A program made the position numbers and the translations under genes. From Onchidella celtica (lineage: Eukaryota > Mollusca > Gastropoda > Systellommatophora > Onchidiidae), in NCBI GenBank assembly GCA_963931925.1, contig OZ007575.1, positions 29,351,252 to 29,415,251 of the forward strand: a DNA stretch of 64,000 nt. Reading direction: 5' to 3'. Under the pieces are notes generated by a model. It had not been told where the DNA came from. It ran no database searches and saw only the letters and a list, made by a program, of their open reading frames with translations. This document shows positions 44,800 through 57,200 of the stretch, one piece after another. The number at the start of each line of letters is the position of its first letter. Position 1 is the stretch's first letter.

Positions 44800-44960
44800 T
44801 TACCTCCTTATTCCTATACTGTGAGTTTTCTTGAACGATTACAGACAGTTCCCTATTAATGAATGCAATAAAAAAAGGAAGTAATCTGTAATAAAGTAAC
44901 AAAGATCAGTTTCCCGCGATATTGATTTTGCAAAATCCTAAAATTCATAGACTGATTCTG
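44800..44960 (+). repeat. probable fragment of the tRNA-carrying TIR element
   Basis: 'aagatcagtttcccgcgata' and 'gattttgcaaaatcctaaa' match the interior of the element at 5932-6889 (inverted) and 56760-56810. A second weak trace is at about 45560-45620. Confidence 0.35.
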
Positions 44961-45199
44961 AACTGTATAACTAGGGAAAATGGCTGTGTATCAGGACAAA
45001 AATTGTCTGCTCCGTGGCAGGCAAGAATACATTGCCGACACGCCATCGGGAACACATTTTTAAGCCGAGGAACCGTCCAGTTTGCCCCTCCTCTGTTCAC
45101 AGTAACTTCAGCCCTCTGTATTTGTCGTGACAACAGCTCCACCAAACACACCCCTGTTCATGTTATCGCAACGTTCTTATTTGACGTTCATTTTAATTA

Positions 45200-46435
45200 G
45201 TACTGTTATTATTATTGAACGCTACATCTGCCCTGGAATGCATGCGGAAATGATAGCCTATCGGAATTAAAAGCAGCCAGAAGGAAGAGATGGCATTAAG
45301 AGCCCAAAAATTTGAACACCCTTGTGCATTCATGGATTAGACAAATTTTACAGATATAAATTATCATGGCATATTCCAGTTAATATGTTACTGTAATTCT
45401 CACCGTGCACAAGACCAAAATGTAAGACATTTTACTGACGGATGGGTTTGTATTACAGGTTTGACAAAGATTAGGGTTATTTGTTGTTGTTTTTTATGCT
45501 CAAGTCAACTGGCCCATTCAATGAACAAGAAAAAAAGAGGCAATCTGGAGCGAACTGACAATGACAGTCTCCCCGTCATCGATTTTGCAAAATCCCACAA
45601 AAAATCACAGACCGACTCTTAACTAACTTCAGCTAGGGTACAAAAACATATAATTATATCAGGGAGCAAAAAAAAACAAAAAAAACTAAGAAACAACCCC
45701 CCCCCCCCCTCCCGGCCAGTGGAGAATCAAAAGCAGGTCTCCCGCGAGGACACTTTCCACTTTACCACTCTTTCAGTAACCAAAGAAATTGATCATTTCT
45801 AGTATCTTTGCCGTAACGCGTTCTGTAAGCCTAAAACTAGAACAAAAAAAAAAAAAAAGGGGGGGATCGGATACAGTTTCGAACATTACGAAAATTCTCC
45901 GTATCATCCCCATACTGTAATAATGCACTGCACTAAACTGGCAGCTTGTCCTGCCGGCTTGATGACAGAGTAGACTTATCTTTTAAATATTATATGTACA
46001 TAGGCTAATATTATGTAGCATGAGTGATTGCATGAATGATAGAAACAGCGAGAGATTTATAAGCTTTCTGCCCGAGACATGGAGCGTGTCTCTGACAACA
46101 TCACGCTTTTTGTGTTAGATTCGTGTAGCCAGAGATCCTAAAACTTATACATGTGTTTGTACCAGTTTTGGTGTTGACCGTTTTATGGATTCTTGTAAAA
46201 TCGTCAATCCCCAAACAAATTAACTGGACAGTATAAATAAAACAACACACAAGTATTATTTTATTCAAAGTTTGAAGTGTTGGATTTGGAAGGACGTTTA
46301 GAGCAAGATATTGAACTCGCCCACTTTCAGACGTAGCAGCGACTACAAGTTTGTTTTCTTTTTTAGTACCAATTTTCGATAAATACTCGGCCGATCGATT
46401 CCTGGGCCGGGGTGGGGAGTCCCATGGTGTAGGCC
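45200..46435. other. no supported gene
   Basis: Homopolymer runs at 45697-45709 and 45846-45868. Nothing else recognised. Confidence 0.4.
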
Positions 46436-46475
46436 AGTGGATCTCAACCCTTTTCAGGCAATCGCCCCAAATCTT
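46436..46475 (+). repeat. hAT-like terminal sequence
   Basis: CAGTGGATCTCAACCCTTTT followed by CAGGCAATCGCCCC, similar to the minus-strand sequence at 2224-2263 and to common hAT ends. A C/G-rich run follows. No inverted partner was located. Confidence 0.35.
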
Positions 46476-49199
46476 CTATCATCGCCCCCCTCCCCCCACT
46501 GTGGGGGGGGCCCCACACACACACCTTACCCCCACCCTAACAAGCAACCAAAAGTGCACAGATTAAGTTTTCGAACCTTTTTAATGACTCTTGATTTACT
46601 TTTCATTGAGATGTAAACAAAAATAGAAAATATCCTTCATCGAATGCATCAACAATTGACTGTTCCGGTTCACAAAACCTATATATATACGTGTACTGTT
46701 AACAGGTCGGTGACTTTCCGCGGGTGGGCTGTCGTCAGCTATGTAGTGTCGGTGTTTGTGAGAAGCAAACACAGATGGTCCTCCCACACATCTGAAGCCC
46801 GTTTCTCTGTTTTTGGTCTCGATCTCTTTTCTGCAAAATAGAAAACCATGGGGGAAAAGGCCACCAGGGGGAGAAGGAACGTCCTTCCAGAGGGGAGAAG
46901 AGATGTTCTGGTGTTTTATCTGCTAAACTTTGTAGCCCTCTTGTTTGAAAATGACTTGATCCTCGATGCAGTGCTGGAAATCTGGCAATTCTTCTTGCGA
47001 AAGCCTAGGCATCAAGGTGCATAGTAACCATCCACAATCCACTCAGCTCAGGGACACAATAGAGTTCGGAGGTCTTAAAATCGCCAGTGCATGACTTTGC
47101 CAAGTTGAGGGAAGTGAACTATTCGCTCCCGTTTTCCATGAATCCAGCTCGACGGAGAGAGACGACAGGATACTTTGCCTGACTGTCTTGAGAATCTCTT
47201 TGTTAAAGTTCACTTCATTAAACTTGGCCAAAATTTTTAACATGCAGGTAGCTTCTGTATTCTCTCTTCAGACTGGCAAGCTGAGTCTTTTTGCTTTAAA
47301 ACAAAAAAAAAAACAACTTCCGCACTGATTCAAATAGCCGCACAAAGCGTCAAAGTCAAATAGTTATCTGAAGAAGAAGTCGTTCAAATCTTTCAGCTTT
47401 CTCAATATGGACGGCAAGAAGGCCAGAAATCTCTATTATTATGAAGTATACGAATGAGCCACTAGGGTCCCGCCAGAAAGGTATTTAGAACTGAGGCAGA
47501 CAACGCCATCAACCTACTTCGCAATGTTTCAAAGTTTGATGTCAACAACCCTTTGTTGGAATAAGGGCTACGGCAACCCCCTGCTTCATAAGGAGACCCA
47601 TTCGGTAGAGGGCGAAAGGCAGATCTGCTCAATAATAAACTGGTAGAATCTGGGGTCCTATGAGACCCCACAATGTACGGGTAAGGAGTGGTAACAAAAT
47701 GCAATGCAGATTATTGCGGAGACCCTAACGACGTTCGGATATGGGTAGCAGGCCTAAATATCAACAAAGGTTAATATAAAAAAAATATCTAATCATATAC
47801 ATGATCATAAATGTTCCGGGGTACACTACATGAGAAGCGTTCACTTGCAAAGGTGCTGGGCGTCGAATAATTCAAATGATATAACGTGTTCTGGGATTTG
47901 GTACCCGCTGTTGCTGGATATGACGTTTATAATACAGTCCAAAATAGGCTTTGAGCCCCGCTCTGTATATTAATAGTAGTATAGTATTAGTATCATTTCC
48001 TTAAAAAAAGCTATATAAATTCTTTGGATGTTCATTTTCAGTTTTATAGGATTACAACTGAAACTGTTTAGGTAACTGCGACTAAAACTGCAATAAAGTA
48101 ACAAAAAGGAAATCTTCGAATGCTCGTGACGACCTGACTTCCGGATTGCTAGCCGCCACATCCTTATTAGAAATCCTATCACATCGTCGCATAAAATGGT
48201 GCTGCAAGAGGCTCGGGATAATAATATATAAACAAAGCCAGGTCTGTCCATATTTTCCCCATCTTTTTGGTAACGTTTTCGCCAATGTATTGATTCTTTC
48301 GAAACTATAAGTTGGCTAAGCCTTAAAACAAACTGATTTAATTACAGAATTTGTTCCAATGAGATTCGTTGAATTTCGAGCGTTTTTATTTTCTGCAGGG
48401 AATATTTATACAGAAAAGTTTCACTGTTGTCGATTTGCACTGCGAGACAAGGGAGACGCCGCGAAATCACTGTTAGCATGGAGCGGAAAGTAGGTCACAA
48501 TACTCATTTGCTTATTTCCATGGAGAGTAAAAAGCTTACAAACGGCTCTAAATCGTTTTGTTTTTTCTCCTTTTTTTTTCAATTCTTATTACCTCAGCGA
48601 CCTAGTTTCGCGATTTGGCAGAAGTGATTTCTCTCTATACAATACATACTCTTTGATTTCTCTTTATCTCTATAATTTACGTATAACTCTCCCCATCTTC
48701 TATATAAAAAAACAGCAAGGAAAAAAAATTCACTGCTGCGAGGAAGAAATGCCCAAACCTGAAAAAATTACAAGTTCTTTTTGGTACTATGTCTATTCCT
48801 TTGACATGAAAGCGAAGTATCGTAATTTTGTAATAAATGAAAATAGGCCTAAAAACATCGAATAATGCTTTCTCCTCAACAATGATGGCCTCTCTCCTGC
48901 CTTTGTTTTGTTTCAACTTTAGTACCGTGCATGTCATAAAAAATAACCATATATCAAAGTCAAGACAACATACGCCACCACTTTTACTTTTAAAGCAAGT
49001 TAAAACATCTACCTTGCACACTCAAGCACAAGTATTCCAAATGCCACTGTGGCACACCGGATGATGTTGTTAATTTGTTCCTAACAATTCGACTGCATCA
49101 CCAGGTCAGCCTAAGAAATAGTACATCAAAACAGAAAATTTCAGGAAAGAAACTTGGAAAACTGAAGAGGCTGCAACATAAGTAACACTTTCTTCTTCT
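46476..49199. other. no supported gene
   Basis: A minus-strand open frame at 47043-47243 is coding-like in composition (KFNEVNFNKEILKTVRQSIL) but has no clear splice context or family. Positions 48857-48922 repeat at 51477-51543 (about 65 bp, same orientation). Confidence 0.35.
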
Positions 49200-49795
49200 T
49201 CTTCTTTCGTTCACCAAATCTAAATCTGCAGATTTGTTCTTTTAAGAAAATTTATGCTTTCTGCAGTTGTGACAGAGCACCATAGAGTTTGACATTCAGG
49301 TCGGTGGGTTTGGGCCAATATGTCTTCCGTAGTGCTAAGAGGAGTGTGCAGTTCTGCAGTATAATGCTCTGTGTTTTGAGGAGACTGGCTGCACTCACAT
49401 TTCTATGGCAGATGTTCCTATTTCCAACTTTGTGAACATATTGTGGTGGAGCCTATTGTGGCCAGTTCTCAGTCTGAACAATATCCCTTGATCCTCTCTG
49501 TTCAGGAGATGATATTTATCCTGTTGGTTTATTTTGCTGCCGTCTGTTGTTTTTGATGAGGTTTTTCTTCTTATATTAGTTTAAACGGCACTGTGGCTGC
49601 TCCAAGCCCGAACCCTCCCTGGCCAGTTGGTCTGCTTTCTCAATGCCTGGCACTCCACAATGTGATGGTACACAATGTAATGGTATCCACTGTATGACTA
49701 TCCTGTTTCGATTTCCAAGGCGCGTAAAACATTTCTTAAAGTCGTTAAGCTTGCCAGCTTGAAGGGCAGTAACACTTTCAAATTTCATTATCATC
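49200..49795 (-). pseudogene. LINE ORF2 C-terminus with RNase H
   Basis: The minus-strand frame at 49576-49794 includes NRNRIVIQWIP, then PSHCGVPGIEKADQLAREGS, the C-terminal signature of the RNase H domain of I/Jockey-type LINEs. Downstream, disrupted frames give LFRLRTGHNRLHH and LRKTYWPKPTDLNVKLYGAL, matching the region after RNase H in such elements. A CTT repeat at 49191-49206 lies at the end. The reverse transcriptase and endonuclease are absent: a 5'-truncated, decayed copy. Confidence 0.7.
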
Positions 49796-49848
49796 AGAAT
49801 ATTACGGATGGAATTTGGTGAGTTCTTATTGTTGTTGTTTTAATCGCC

Positions 49849-50185
49849 TATCTGGTCACTTTTCCTACTTCATTATCCTTTTTCTGCTACCTTGGTTATC
49901 TCTACAAATTTCCATAAAATTAGAAGACGTAAATTTCCTCTATCTGATGTATGTGAGAACTTCATTCAAAGTTTTCATTTTATACCCATTTATTTGTTTT
50001 AATCATTTAAATAATCGCACATCTGGTCTCTTTTCCTACTTCATTACTCTTGTTCGGCTACCTTGGTTATCCCTACACTTTTTCATAAGATTAGAAGATG
50101 TACAGTTCCCCTATGGTCTTATGTATGTAAGAACTTCTTTCATAGTTTGCAGTTTATACTTATTTATTTGCTTTAATCATTAAAT
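49849..50185 (+). repeat. tandem duplication, period about 168 bp
   Basis: Two units starting 'cgcctatctggtcact' (49849) and 'cgcacatctggtctct' (50017), each with 'gctaccttggttat' and ending near 'ctttaatcatt'. They have diverged by scattered substitutions. Confidence 0.75.
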
Positions 50186-50659
50186 CAATTATTTGAATAG
50201 ATTATCTATTGTACAGTGGCGTAGTGGGTCTTGGGATAGACGTTCAAGATGTATGTAGTGCAAGGAAAAAGTACTACACATGGTACGCACAATGAATCAG
50301 CACACGCAAGATATTTCGACCAATGGCTATGCTTTAAATCAGACACACCTCCAGACAGCCTGACGCGACCACCTAGCCAATCGCGACATGACTTGATCTC
50401 ACGCGACGGTCGCTCGAGACTAAACGTCGCATCGCGTATAAGGAGATGGCTTCTCACAAATCTTACTCGATTGATTTTGGAGCGACAACAATAACGAGCG
50501 ACTCAACGTTGCGTTCCGCATAAGGATACGTAGGCTTAGAAGGCGCTGGCGGCCATCTTTGGGTGGGTCGCGACTCATTATTTGAGTCATCGTGTTTGTA
50601 AACGGAGCAGCGTGTAGGCCTTTGTCTATGAGAAAGTTTATCTGTCTGTCTGTCTGTGT

Positions 50660-51011
<352 letters not shown>

Positions 51012-51697
51012 TCTCATCATCCGTTGTCTTCCCTCTGGGCTTACCCCACCCTCTTGCACCGTGTCATGCACATTAACACCATTGGCTCTACATTGTAGTT
51101 GTGGTGAGTTGTGTCGGTTGAATCAGTCTGGTGGTGTTGTTGTTGTTTTTTTTTTTAGTGTTTTTTTTCAATTTTATGTCATAGTGTATGGAAATGGTAT
51201 GTGAGTGACTATAAACAAATGAAAGTTACAAAATCAATCACAATCAAATTAAAGCTACAAAATCAATCACAATCACCGCTATTTTTCAACCCTTTACCTA
51301 GGCAGCATCGAGCGCTCAGCCCACACCGCGATGGTGAGATGCGGTTTCAATGCGGATCATTCCGGCTTGCGTCGGGAAGCAGGGAAAGAGACAGCTGGCG
51401 AAGCGACGCATGGAATCTAGTTCACTGGTAGTGTATATATTTATATCTATGATTGTAAGAGAGAGAGAGAGTACGTCATCGAATAATGCTTTCTCCTCAA
51501 CAATGGTTGCCTCCCTCCTGCCTTTGTTTTGTTTCGACTTTAAACTTCCGGTTGCGTTTCAAAGTTTGAAGGCATGAGTTTCTGTGCCGTCTGCTTTATG
51601 CACGGTACGGGCCATGCGGGTGTTGCTGTGCCAGTTGTGAGTTGTTTTCTTCCTAGATCTACATAATCTGTGTGCTGATTGTGCGTGTTGTTTGCAA

Positions 51698-51726
51698 CCC
51701 GTTCTTTGAACGGGCCCTTACACTAG
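51698..51726 (+). mobile_element. Helitron 3' terminus (CACTAG type)
   Basis: A perfect 7-bp hairpin CCCGTTC-TTT-GAACGGG (51698-51714), then CCCTTACA and CTAG followed by T. The upstream extent is unknown. The next Helitron repeat begins directly after it. Confidence 0.7.
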
Positions 51727-51961
51727 TATCATAAAAAAAAAATAGTGGCCGGAGTAATTCGCTGTGGTGCAGTTTTGGCCCTTTTTTTGCTCGACGATCC
51801 AGCTTAAATGACAGTTTCAGCAAATTAAAAAGTTAATTTTTCTAAGTGTCAACTAATCCAGCCCAATCGCTTTTGTATCGACCGATTGTGTTTATTCAAA
51901 TTCCAGTTATTTTTAAATAAAAAGTTGTAAAATGTAAAATACAGTTATGGTAGAATGCGCA

Positions 51962-51969
51962 TGACGTCA
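51962..51969. promoter_or_regulatory. CRE (TGACGTCA) with downstream GATGGC motif
   Basis: A full palindromic CREB/ATF site 90 bp upstream of the THAP ATG. A YY1-like AAGATGGC lies at 52000-52007. An inverted CCAAT box (GATTGG) is at 52234-52239 with a second CAAGATGG near 52270. Together this resembles a TATA-less housekeeping promoter; function is not shown. Confidence 0.35.
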
Positions 51970-52057
51970 CAGTGTTTTTGTTTTGTACTTCCGCCAAACA
52001 AGATGGCCGGTGGATCAGCTGATGAGTGTAACTTCGAGATGTGTCTAAGCAGTTAAA

Positions 52058-52183
52058 ATGCCTGCTGGTTGCATTGCAGTTGACTGTTGTGACAGGGGTG
52101 GAAAGGATGGATCCAAGCTGGTCAGATTCCCTACCATCCGTGTAAACAAGAGAAAGGAAGTGAAAGAATTGACCGAACGTCTC
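52058..52183 (+). pseudogene. THAP zinc-finger N-terminal fragment
   Basis: The ATG opens MPAGCIAVDCCDRGGKDGSK, then LVRFPTIRVNKRKEVKELTE. This is the start of a THAP domain: the first Cys pair (C5, C10) and the RFP motif are present. The expected W, the later C and H ligands and AVPTIF-type end are absent, so either an intron starts near 52183-52192 (GTGCGT is a possible donor) or the gene is cut. THAP domains bind DNA and occur in host regulators and in P-element transposases. No later exon was found in the window. Confidence 0.6.
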
Positions 52184-52488
52184 CCATGTGCGTATACACA
52201 CGTGTCATTGTTTACAGTAGTGAACTCGCCGCCGATTGGTTCGCGACGCCTTAAGTGCGTCCGGACAGACAAGATGGTGGATATGCGCATTCTATCTATT
52301 GTAGTATCTCTGTGTAGTAAGCCCACCGCACCGAAAACGATAATTAATACGCGTTCAATTTGGTGTGCGCAATTTCACGACCAGAATGAGTGCGTAGTTC
52401 TCTGGTGCGTGTGAAATCTGTAGCAAGTCTGTAGAATACGGGAAGCTTTCTAGACCAAAACGGGTTTATCTTGGATAATGCCGATGTA

Positions 52489-55305
52489 ACAGGCCAAAGT
52501 ATACCCCTGCCCAGACTATACCCGGGGTTAAACTGGCCTGCCCCAGAGTAATGCCCCGGGGTATATTCTGGACTAGGCCAGTTTATACCCCGGGTATACT
52601 TTGGGCTAGGCCAGACTATACCCCCCCCCCCCAGCCCAGATCATACCCCCTACTTTTAAAAAAAAAAACAAGTCAAGACCACAGTTTATTTCAGCCTGTT
52701 CTTGATCACTGCCATCAGATATCATATGGACACATTCTTGACACCTGTAAATCTTAATACAATTTAGAGGAAATAATAATAACAGTGTATTTCAACCTTA
52801 GTTTAAATTGGTGTACATACATACATTCTTTACTCCTGTTAATCATGATACATTTTAGAGGAAACAAACATGCATTAAAATGCATTGATATACAAAAGGG
52901 TTGAGTATCCATTCAAACTGGTGTCTTTAGACTTTAGCTTTAATTTCACTCGTGTCTGTTGATATTATTATTTTTATTATTACTATTATTATTATTTTGA
53001 TAATTGTTTGGCCATGGGTAAAACATGCATCGCATTTTTTGTTACAATGATGCAGAGAGAAAAGGCTGGAAAAGAACACACATAGAAAAAAAAATATAAA
53101 CATAATAATAACCCAACTGACAGATGGTGCAATTCCATCATCCAGCAGACATTAAATTTCACATTAAACAAAATAGGCACTAAATTTTTTTCGCCTGATG
53201 AATGAGAACACAAAATCATCTTATTTACTCTTGAAAATAAAGAGAAATATCAATATTAGAACCATCATCATCATCTTGGAATAATACAAAGATATTAGAG
53301 GGAGTGTAAAAACGACAGTGTAGGCCTACAAATCATTCTAGAATCTATAAGCAACAACTACATATATAAAATGTGTTCAATCTTTTCAACTATTCAAGAA
53401 GAACTGGACAGAAAGCTTTAATGAAATAGCCTTGACAGTTGTGTAGTCCGGCAGAGTAAGTCCACTGACACAAAAGTAGTGCATTGTAAAACGTAATTAG
53501 AGCTATAGCATGTTAAGGTAAAATTCGATGGATCATGTTGCATTAACAGTATTTCTTATTAGAGTATATTATTCTTTGAATTTGATAGCTTATTTGTGGA
53601 AAGATATACATCTCATGTACCATATAGTTTAAGACACTGGATTAGTTTGCAAGGCATTTGAAAGATTGAACTTACTTTTTATAGTGAATAAGGGTATGTC
53701 ACTCGCGAGTGAAATAAAAATGTTAAAATAAGACCTTGTCCGTCTTTACCTTCCTAAACTTGACACATCCCTTGCCAAGGGATTTAATAACTATGTATTT
53801 GCAAACAAAATATCTCTAAAATGACTTCATTTTTATGAGTCCGTTAATTATTTCATCCATTGCGACTAAGTGTATGTCAGTGCCAAACAAACAATACAGT
53901 GCAAATTTAACTCATGCTCAACCAACTACAAAAACAACTACACATTACAACGAACGTGATTGAAATGAGGGTAAAAGGTGAATCATAATAATATCAGTTT
54001 GAATGGATATTCAACCCATAGCATAGCAATACATAATAATGCATGTTTTTTCCTCTGAATTGTATTATGATTTACTCAAGTCAAGAATGTATGTATGTAT
54101 GCATTACTATGATGCCCGTTGACAGTGATAAAAAAAATGAATTAAACTATGATTGAAATAAACTGTGGTCTTTCCTAGTTTATATATGCCGTAACAAACT
54201 GTAATTACTTTCTACAATGCACTGTTGTCTCAGTGGATTAATCAGTCAATTTACACAACTCTCAAAGCTACTTTACTAAAGCTACTTGAACAGTTGAAAA
54301 GATTCAACACATTTTTTTACATATAGTTGGTACACACACATTGCTGCTTATTGATTCTAGAATGATGTGTAGGTCATTTTTATATTCCCTCTTATCTTTA
54401 TAATATTCCAAGTTGATGATGATGATTCTGATATTGATTATATTATTCTCTTTATTTTCAAGAGTAAATAAGATGAATTCGTGTCCTCATTGTTACTACT
54501 GTATATATTACTGGGTTGCATTCTGCAATGTTTCAAGTGGATCTGGACAGGTTAAGTTCATGATGTGAAAAAATTGTAGTATGTATTTAGTTTTATGTGA
54601 AGTATTTAATGTCTCCTGGATGATGGAATTGCACCATCTGTCAGTTGGGTTATTATTAGGCTTTAATTTTTTTTTCTCTGTGTGTTCATTTCTGGCCTTT
54701 TCTCTGCACTACTATAACTTTGTATGTAGATCTAATTGTTCTGACATATCAAGCAAATTTCTAATGTTCAAAAATTAAAATAAAATTCAGATGACTTTAC
54801 ACTTATGAGTCTTATAATTATTTCATACATTGCCACTAAGTGGTGGCAAATAAAAAAATATAATACATGTTTAACTCATGGACATCTAATTATTTAAAAA
54901 AAAACAAAAAAACAATAATAATACCAACGGACACAAATAAAATTAGTCTTAAAGTCTAACCATATCAATCTGAATGGATTTTCAATCCTTTTGTATATCA
55001 AGGCTTTTTACTGCATGTTTATTTCCTCTTAAATGTATCATAATTCACAAGAGTCAAAAATATATGCTTCAGTACGATACCTGATGACAGTAATAATGAA
55101 CAATTTAAACTAAGGTTAAAATAAACTGCGGTCTTGACTTGTTTTTTTTTTTAAAGTAGGGGGTATAATCTGGACTGGGGGGGGGGGGGGGGTTATAGTC
55201 TGGCCTAGCCCAAAGTATACCCCGGGGTATAAACTATTCTGGGCTAGGCCAGTTTAACCCCGGGTATAGTCTGGCGGGGGTATAATCTGGCCTGCTAAAC
55301 CGGGA
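52489..55305. mobile_element. fold-back element FB2
   Basis: Same family as FB1. Left arm 52489 to about 53740, right arm about 54176-55305, inverted over about 1.1 kb; both outer blocks show GGGGTATA and CTGGCCTAGCCC words. The central 53810-54175 is an extra direct copy of the end of the right arm. No coding capacity. A C-run (52621-52632) and a G-run (55177-55192) occur at equivalent places in the two arms. Confidence 0.7.
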
Positions 55306-55377
55306 ACTTCATCTGGTATATTTGAAAGTATTAGTTATTACACAAAACTGATGTCACTGAATTCATTGTCGAATGGC

Positions 55378-56942
55378 CACGCTTATCCGCACATTGTCTG
55401 CAGATAAGATCTGGATCTTATTCGCAGACGTCTGGGAATAAGATCAGAATCTCATTCGCAGATGGATTTTTGGTTTTGTGATTTTATTTAGAAAGAGCTC
55501 CTTTAGGGGACCGTTCACATATTATGTCATCAAAAATTGACTAATTTTGATCCCCCCCCCCCCTTATCATCATATGTCATCAAATGGCTACCCCCCCCCC
55601 TCCCCGGTCGATGACGTAATCAAAACTTGACAAATAATGACTTAAAATACCTGTATAGTGCTGTTTGCTATTTATTTTAATTCAAACTAACAGATAATGA
55701 ATAAAATAAAATCAATAAGAGCTTTTATATAGCGCTTAATATTCACTAATGCTCTAAGCGCTTTACAAGGTGTCCTTGACAGGCTGATTCAACCATTTAA
55801 TACCATCTCAACTCACAAAGAGCATACAGAGAAGCTGCCTAGTCATTCAAGGTATTGATTGATTAATTAATTAGTTATTTTATTGGCAGGTATTATAATA
55901 AAAATATGAATTTGATCGTTATATTTGTTTTTCTGTTTCAATTTTACCAAACCACATTGATGACATCATCTTTGGACTCAACATCCCCCCCCCCCATGTC
56001 ATCACTTGTCATCATTCAAGAGACCCCCACCCCACCTTATGTGATGACATAATATGTGAACGGTCCCTAGATCACAATTCTGGCTTGTTGAATAATTAGG
56101 CTCTTCACTCGGTAAGATGGCTCGATTCGGAGTAGCTAACGCATCGTGTTTCTTACGATAAGGATGCACCAGATTGTCTTTATTTTTTTAGCGATACTTA
56201 TCCGTAGTCGTGTCCTCGGTAGCAGAGACCCTGCTTCGTAACGCTTTTATTCAGGTTGCCCGATGGCATGCTCAGTAAACTCGCCTGCCGAGTTGGTAAG
56301 GGGGTTCGAATCTCTGCAAGAGCTGACTTTTTGTTGTTGTTGTTGTTACTTTTTTTTTTCTGCTTTCCCCCTCTCTGATCACCGTTGCTTTGCTCCAGAG
56401 TATAAAATTGTGTCTATGATTTTTTAGTCGGGTGTGAAGTCACAGAGAAAGCCAGACAGAGCAGATAAAAATGAACTAAACTTCCATGCAAAAAAAAAAA
56501 AAGTAATACATGTAAAACAAAACATGACAAATAGCTGAAGCAGAAGACCCCCGAAATATATTTTCAGTAATATATACAGGATAGATCTAAGTCACGACAG
56601 AGAGAGACGAAATTTTCAGTTCACACTGACTAAAAGAAATCATTAACATGTTTAAAATTTAATTTACATTTTCATTTCTAATTAGCAATTGTCCCGTTTA
56701 ATGAAAAAGAATAAATAAAATGAACAGGAATAAATAAAAGAAATAATCTGAAGCACACTAGTAATGATCAGTTTCTCCACGACATCAATTTTGAAAAATC
56801 CTTAGGAAGAGCCTAATTATTCAATAAACAAGCCAGAATTGTGATCTGTAGGAGCTCTTTCTAAATAAAATCACAAAACCAAAAATCTATCTGCGAATTA
56901 GATTCAGATCTTATCCGCAGACATCTGCGAATAAGCGTGGCC
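55378..56942 (+). mobile_element. TIR element carrying a tRNA-like promoter, copy 2
   Basis: Complete: left GGCCACGCTTAT, right GAATAAGCGTGGCC, inverted over about 160 bp. The tRNA-like part is on the plus strand at about 56255-56325 (GGCATGCTCAGT, GCCGAGTTGG, then the B-box-like GGTTCGAATCT). It is interrupted by the 561-bp MITE at 55507-56067. Confidence 0.75.
55507..56067. mobile_element. 561-bp MITE, TSD TAG
   Basis: Ends GGGACCGTTCACATATTATG and its inverse, about 26 bp. TAG flanks both sides (55504-55506 and 56068-56070), while copy 1 of the host element has the uninterrupted sequence with a single TAG. It contains C-runs and, at about 55703-55790, a reverse-oriented L2/CR1-like SINE tail (TATATAGCGCTT, AAGCGCTTTACA). 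No transposase. The superfamily is undetermined. Confidence 0.75.
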
Positions 56943-56999
56943 TTTACGTAATAATGAGCAGTAGCAAGTTTAAAAAAAAAAAAAAAAGCAGCTCCGGCG

Positions 57000-57085
57000 T
57001 GGGATTGAACCCAAGACGGATTGAACCATAGTCTCCGACAGATAACAGCAGACGCTAGTCATCGCGCCACCGCAGACCACGATAG
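57000..57085 (-). repeat. tRNA-derived SINE head
   Basis: The minus strand reads GGTGGCGCGATGACTAG (A-box-like) and later GGTTCAATCC / GGGTTCAATCCC (B-box-like) at plausible tRNA spacing. Acceptor ends do not pair convincingly, so it is a pseudo-tRNA or SINE start, not a tRNA gene. Confidence 0.45.
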
Positions 57086-57165
57086 AACGGAGGAACTTTT
57101 CCATAGTTATTACTATAATATTAGTACACACCACGAAACCAAGAACCCCACCCCCCCCCCGCCCC

Positions 57166-57200
57166 CCATCTGCGAATAAGACCTGGAATAAGCACTTCGT
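57166..57200 (+). repeat. TIR remnant of the tRNA-carrying element
   Basis: CATCTGCGAATAAGACCTGG repeats part of the palindromic TIR of 55378-56942. Confidence 0.5.

Larger units (their letters stand above)
51951..52294 (+). mobile_element. 344-bp segment bounded by 12-bp inverted repeats
   Basis: TAGAATGCGCAT at 51951-51962 is exactly inverted at 52283-52294. It encloses a CRE, a THAP first exon, an inverted CCAAT box and two AAGATGG words. This may be a small transposon or a captured promoter plus exon. A target duplication is not evident. Confidence 0.45.
51727..55316 (+). mobile_element. Helitron carrying a THAP fragment, split by FB2
   Basis: 51727-51950 and about 52340-52488 match the CATCTAG-family repeats at 26.6-26.97 and 28.4-28.68 kb in order. 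The 3' hairpin 'ggataatgccg' is interrupted by FB2 and resumes at about 55300 as 'ggaacttcatctggt', a decayed form of the CATCTAG end. A 344-bp segment with a THAP exon (51951-52294) is absent from the relative at 28.5 kb. Confidence 0.5.

Noticed and set aside
44945-45140. Cys-rich minus-strand frame as an exon
   Set aside because: The acceptor is poor in pyrimidines and the Cys spacing matches no family I know.
49815-50183. 122-codon open frame with hydrophobic repeats
   Set aside because: Translation of the 168-bp tandem duplication; no independent support.
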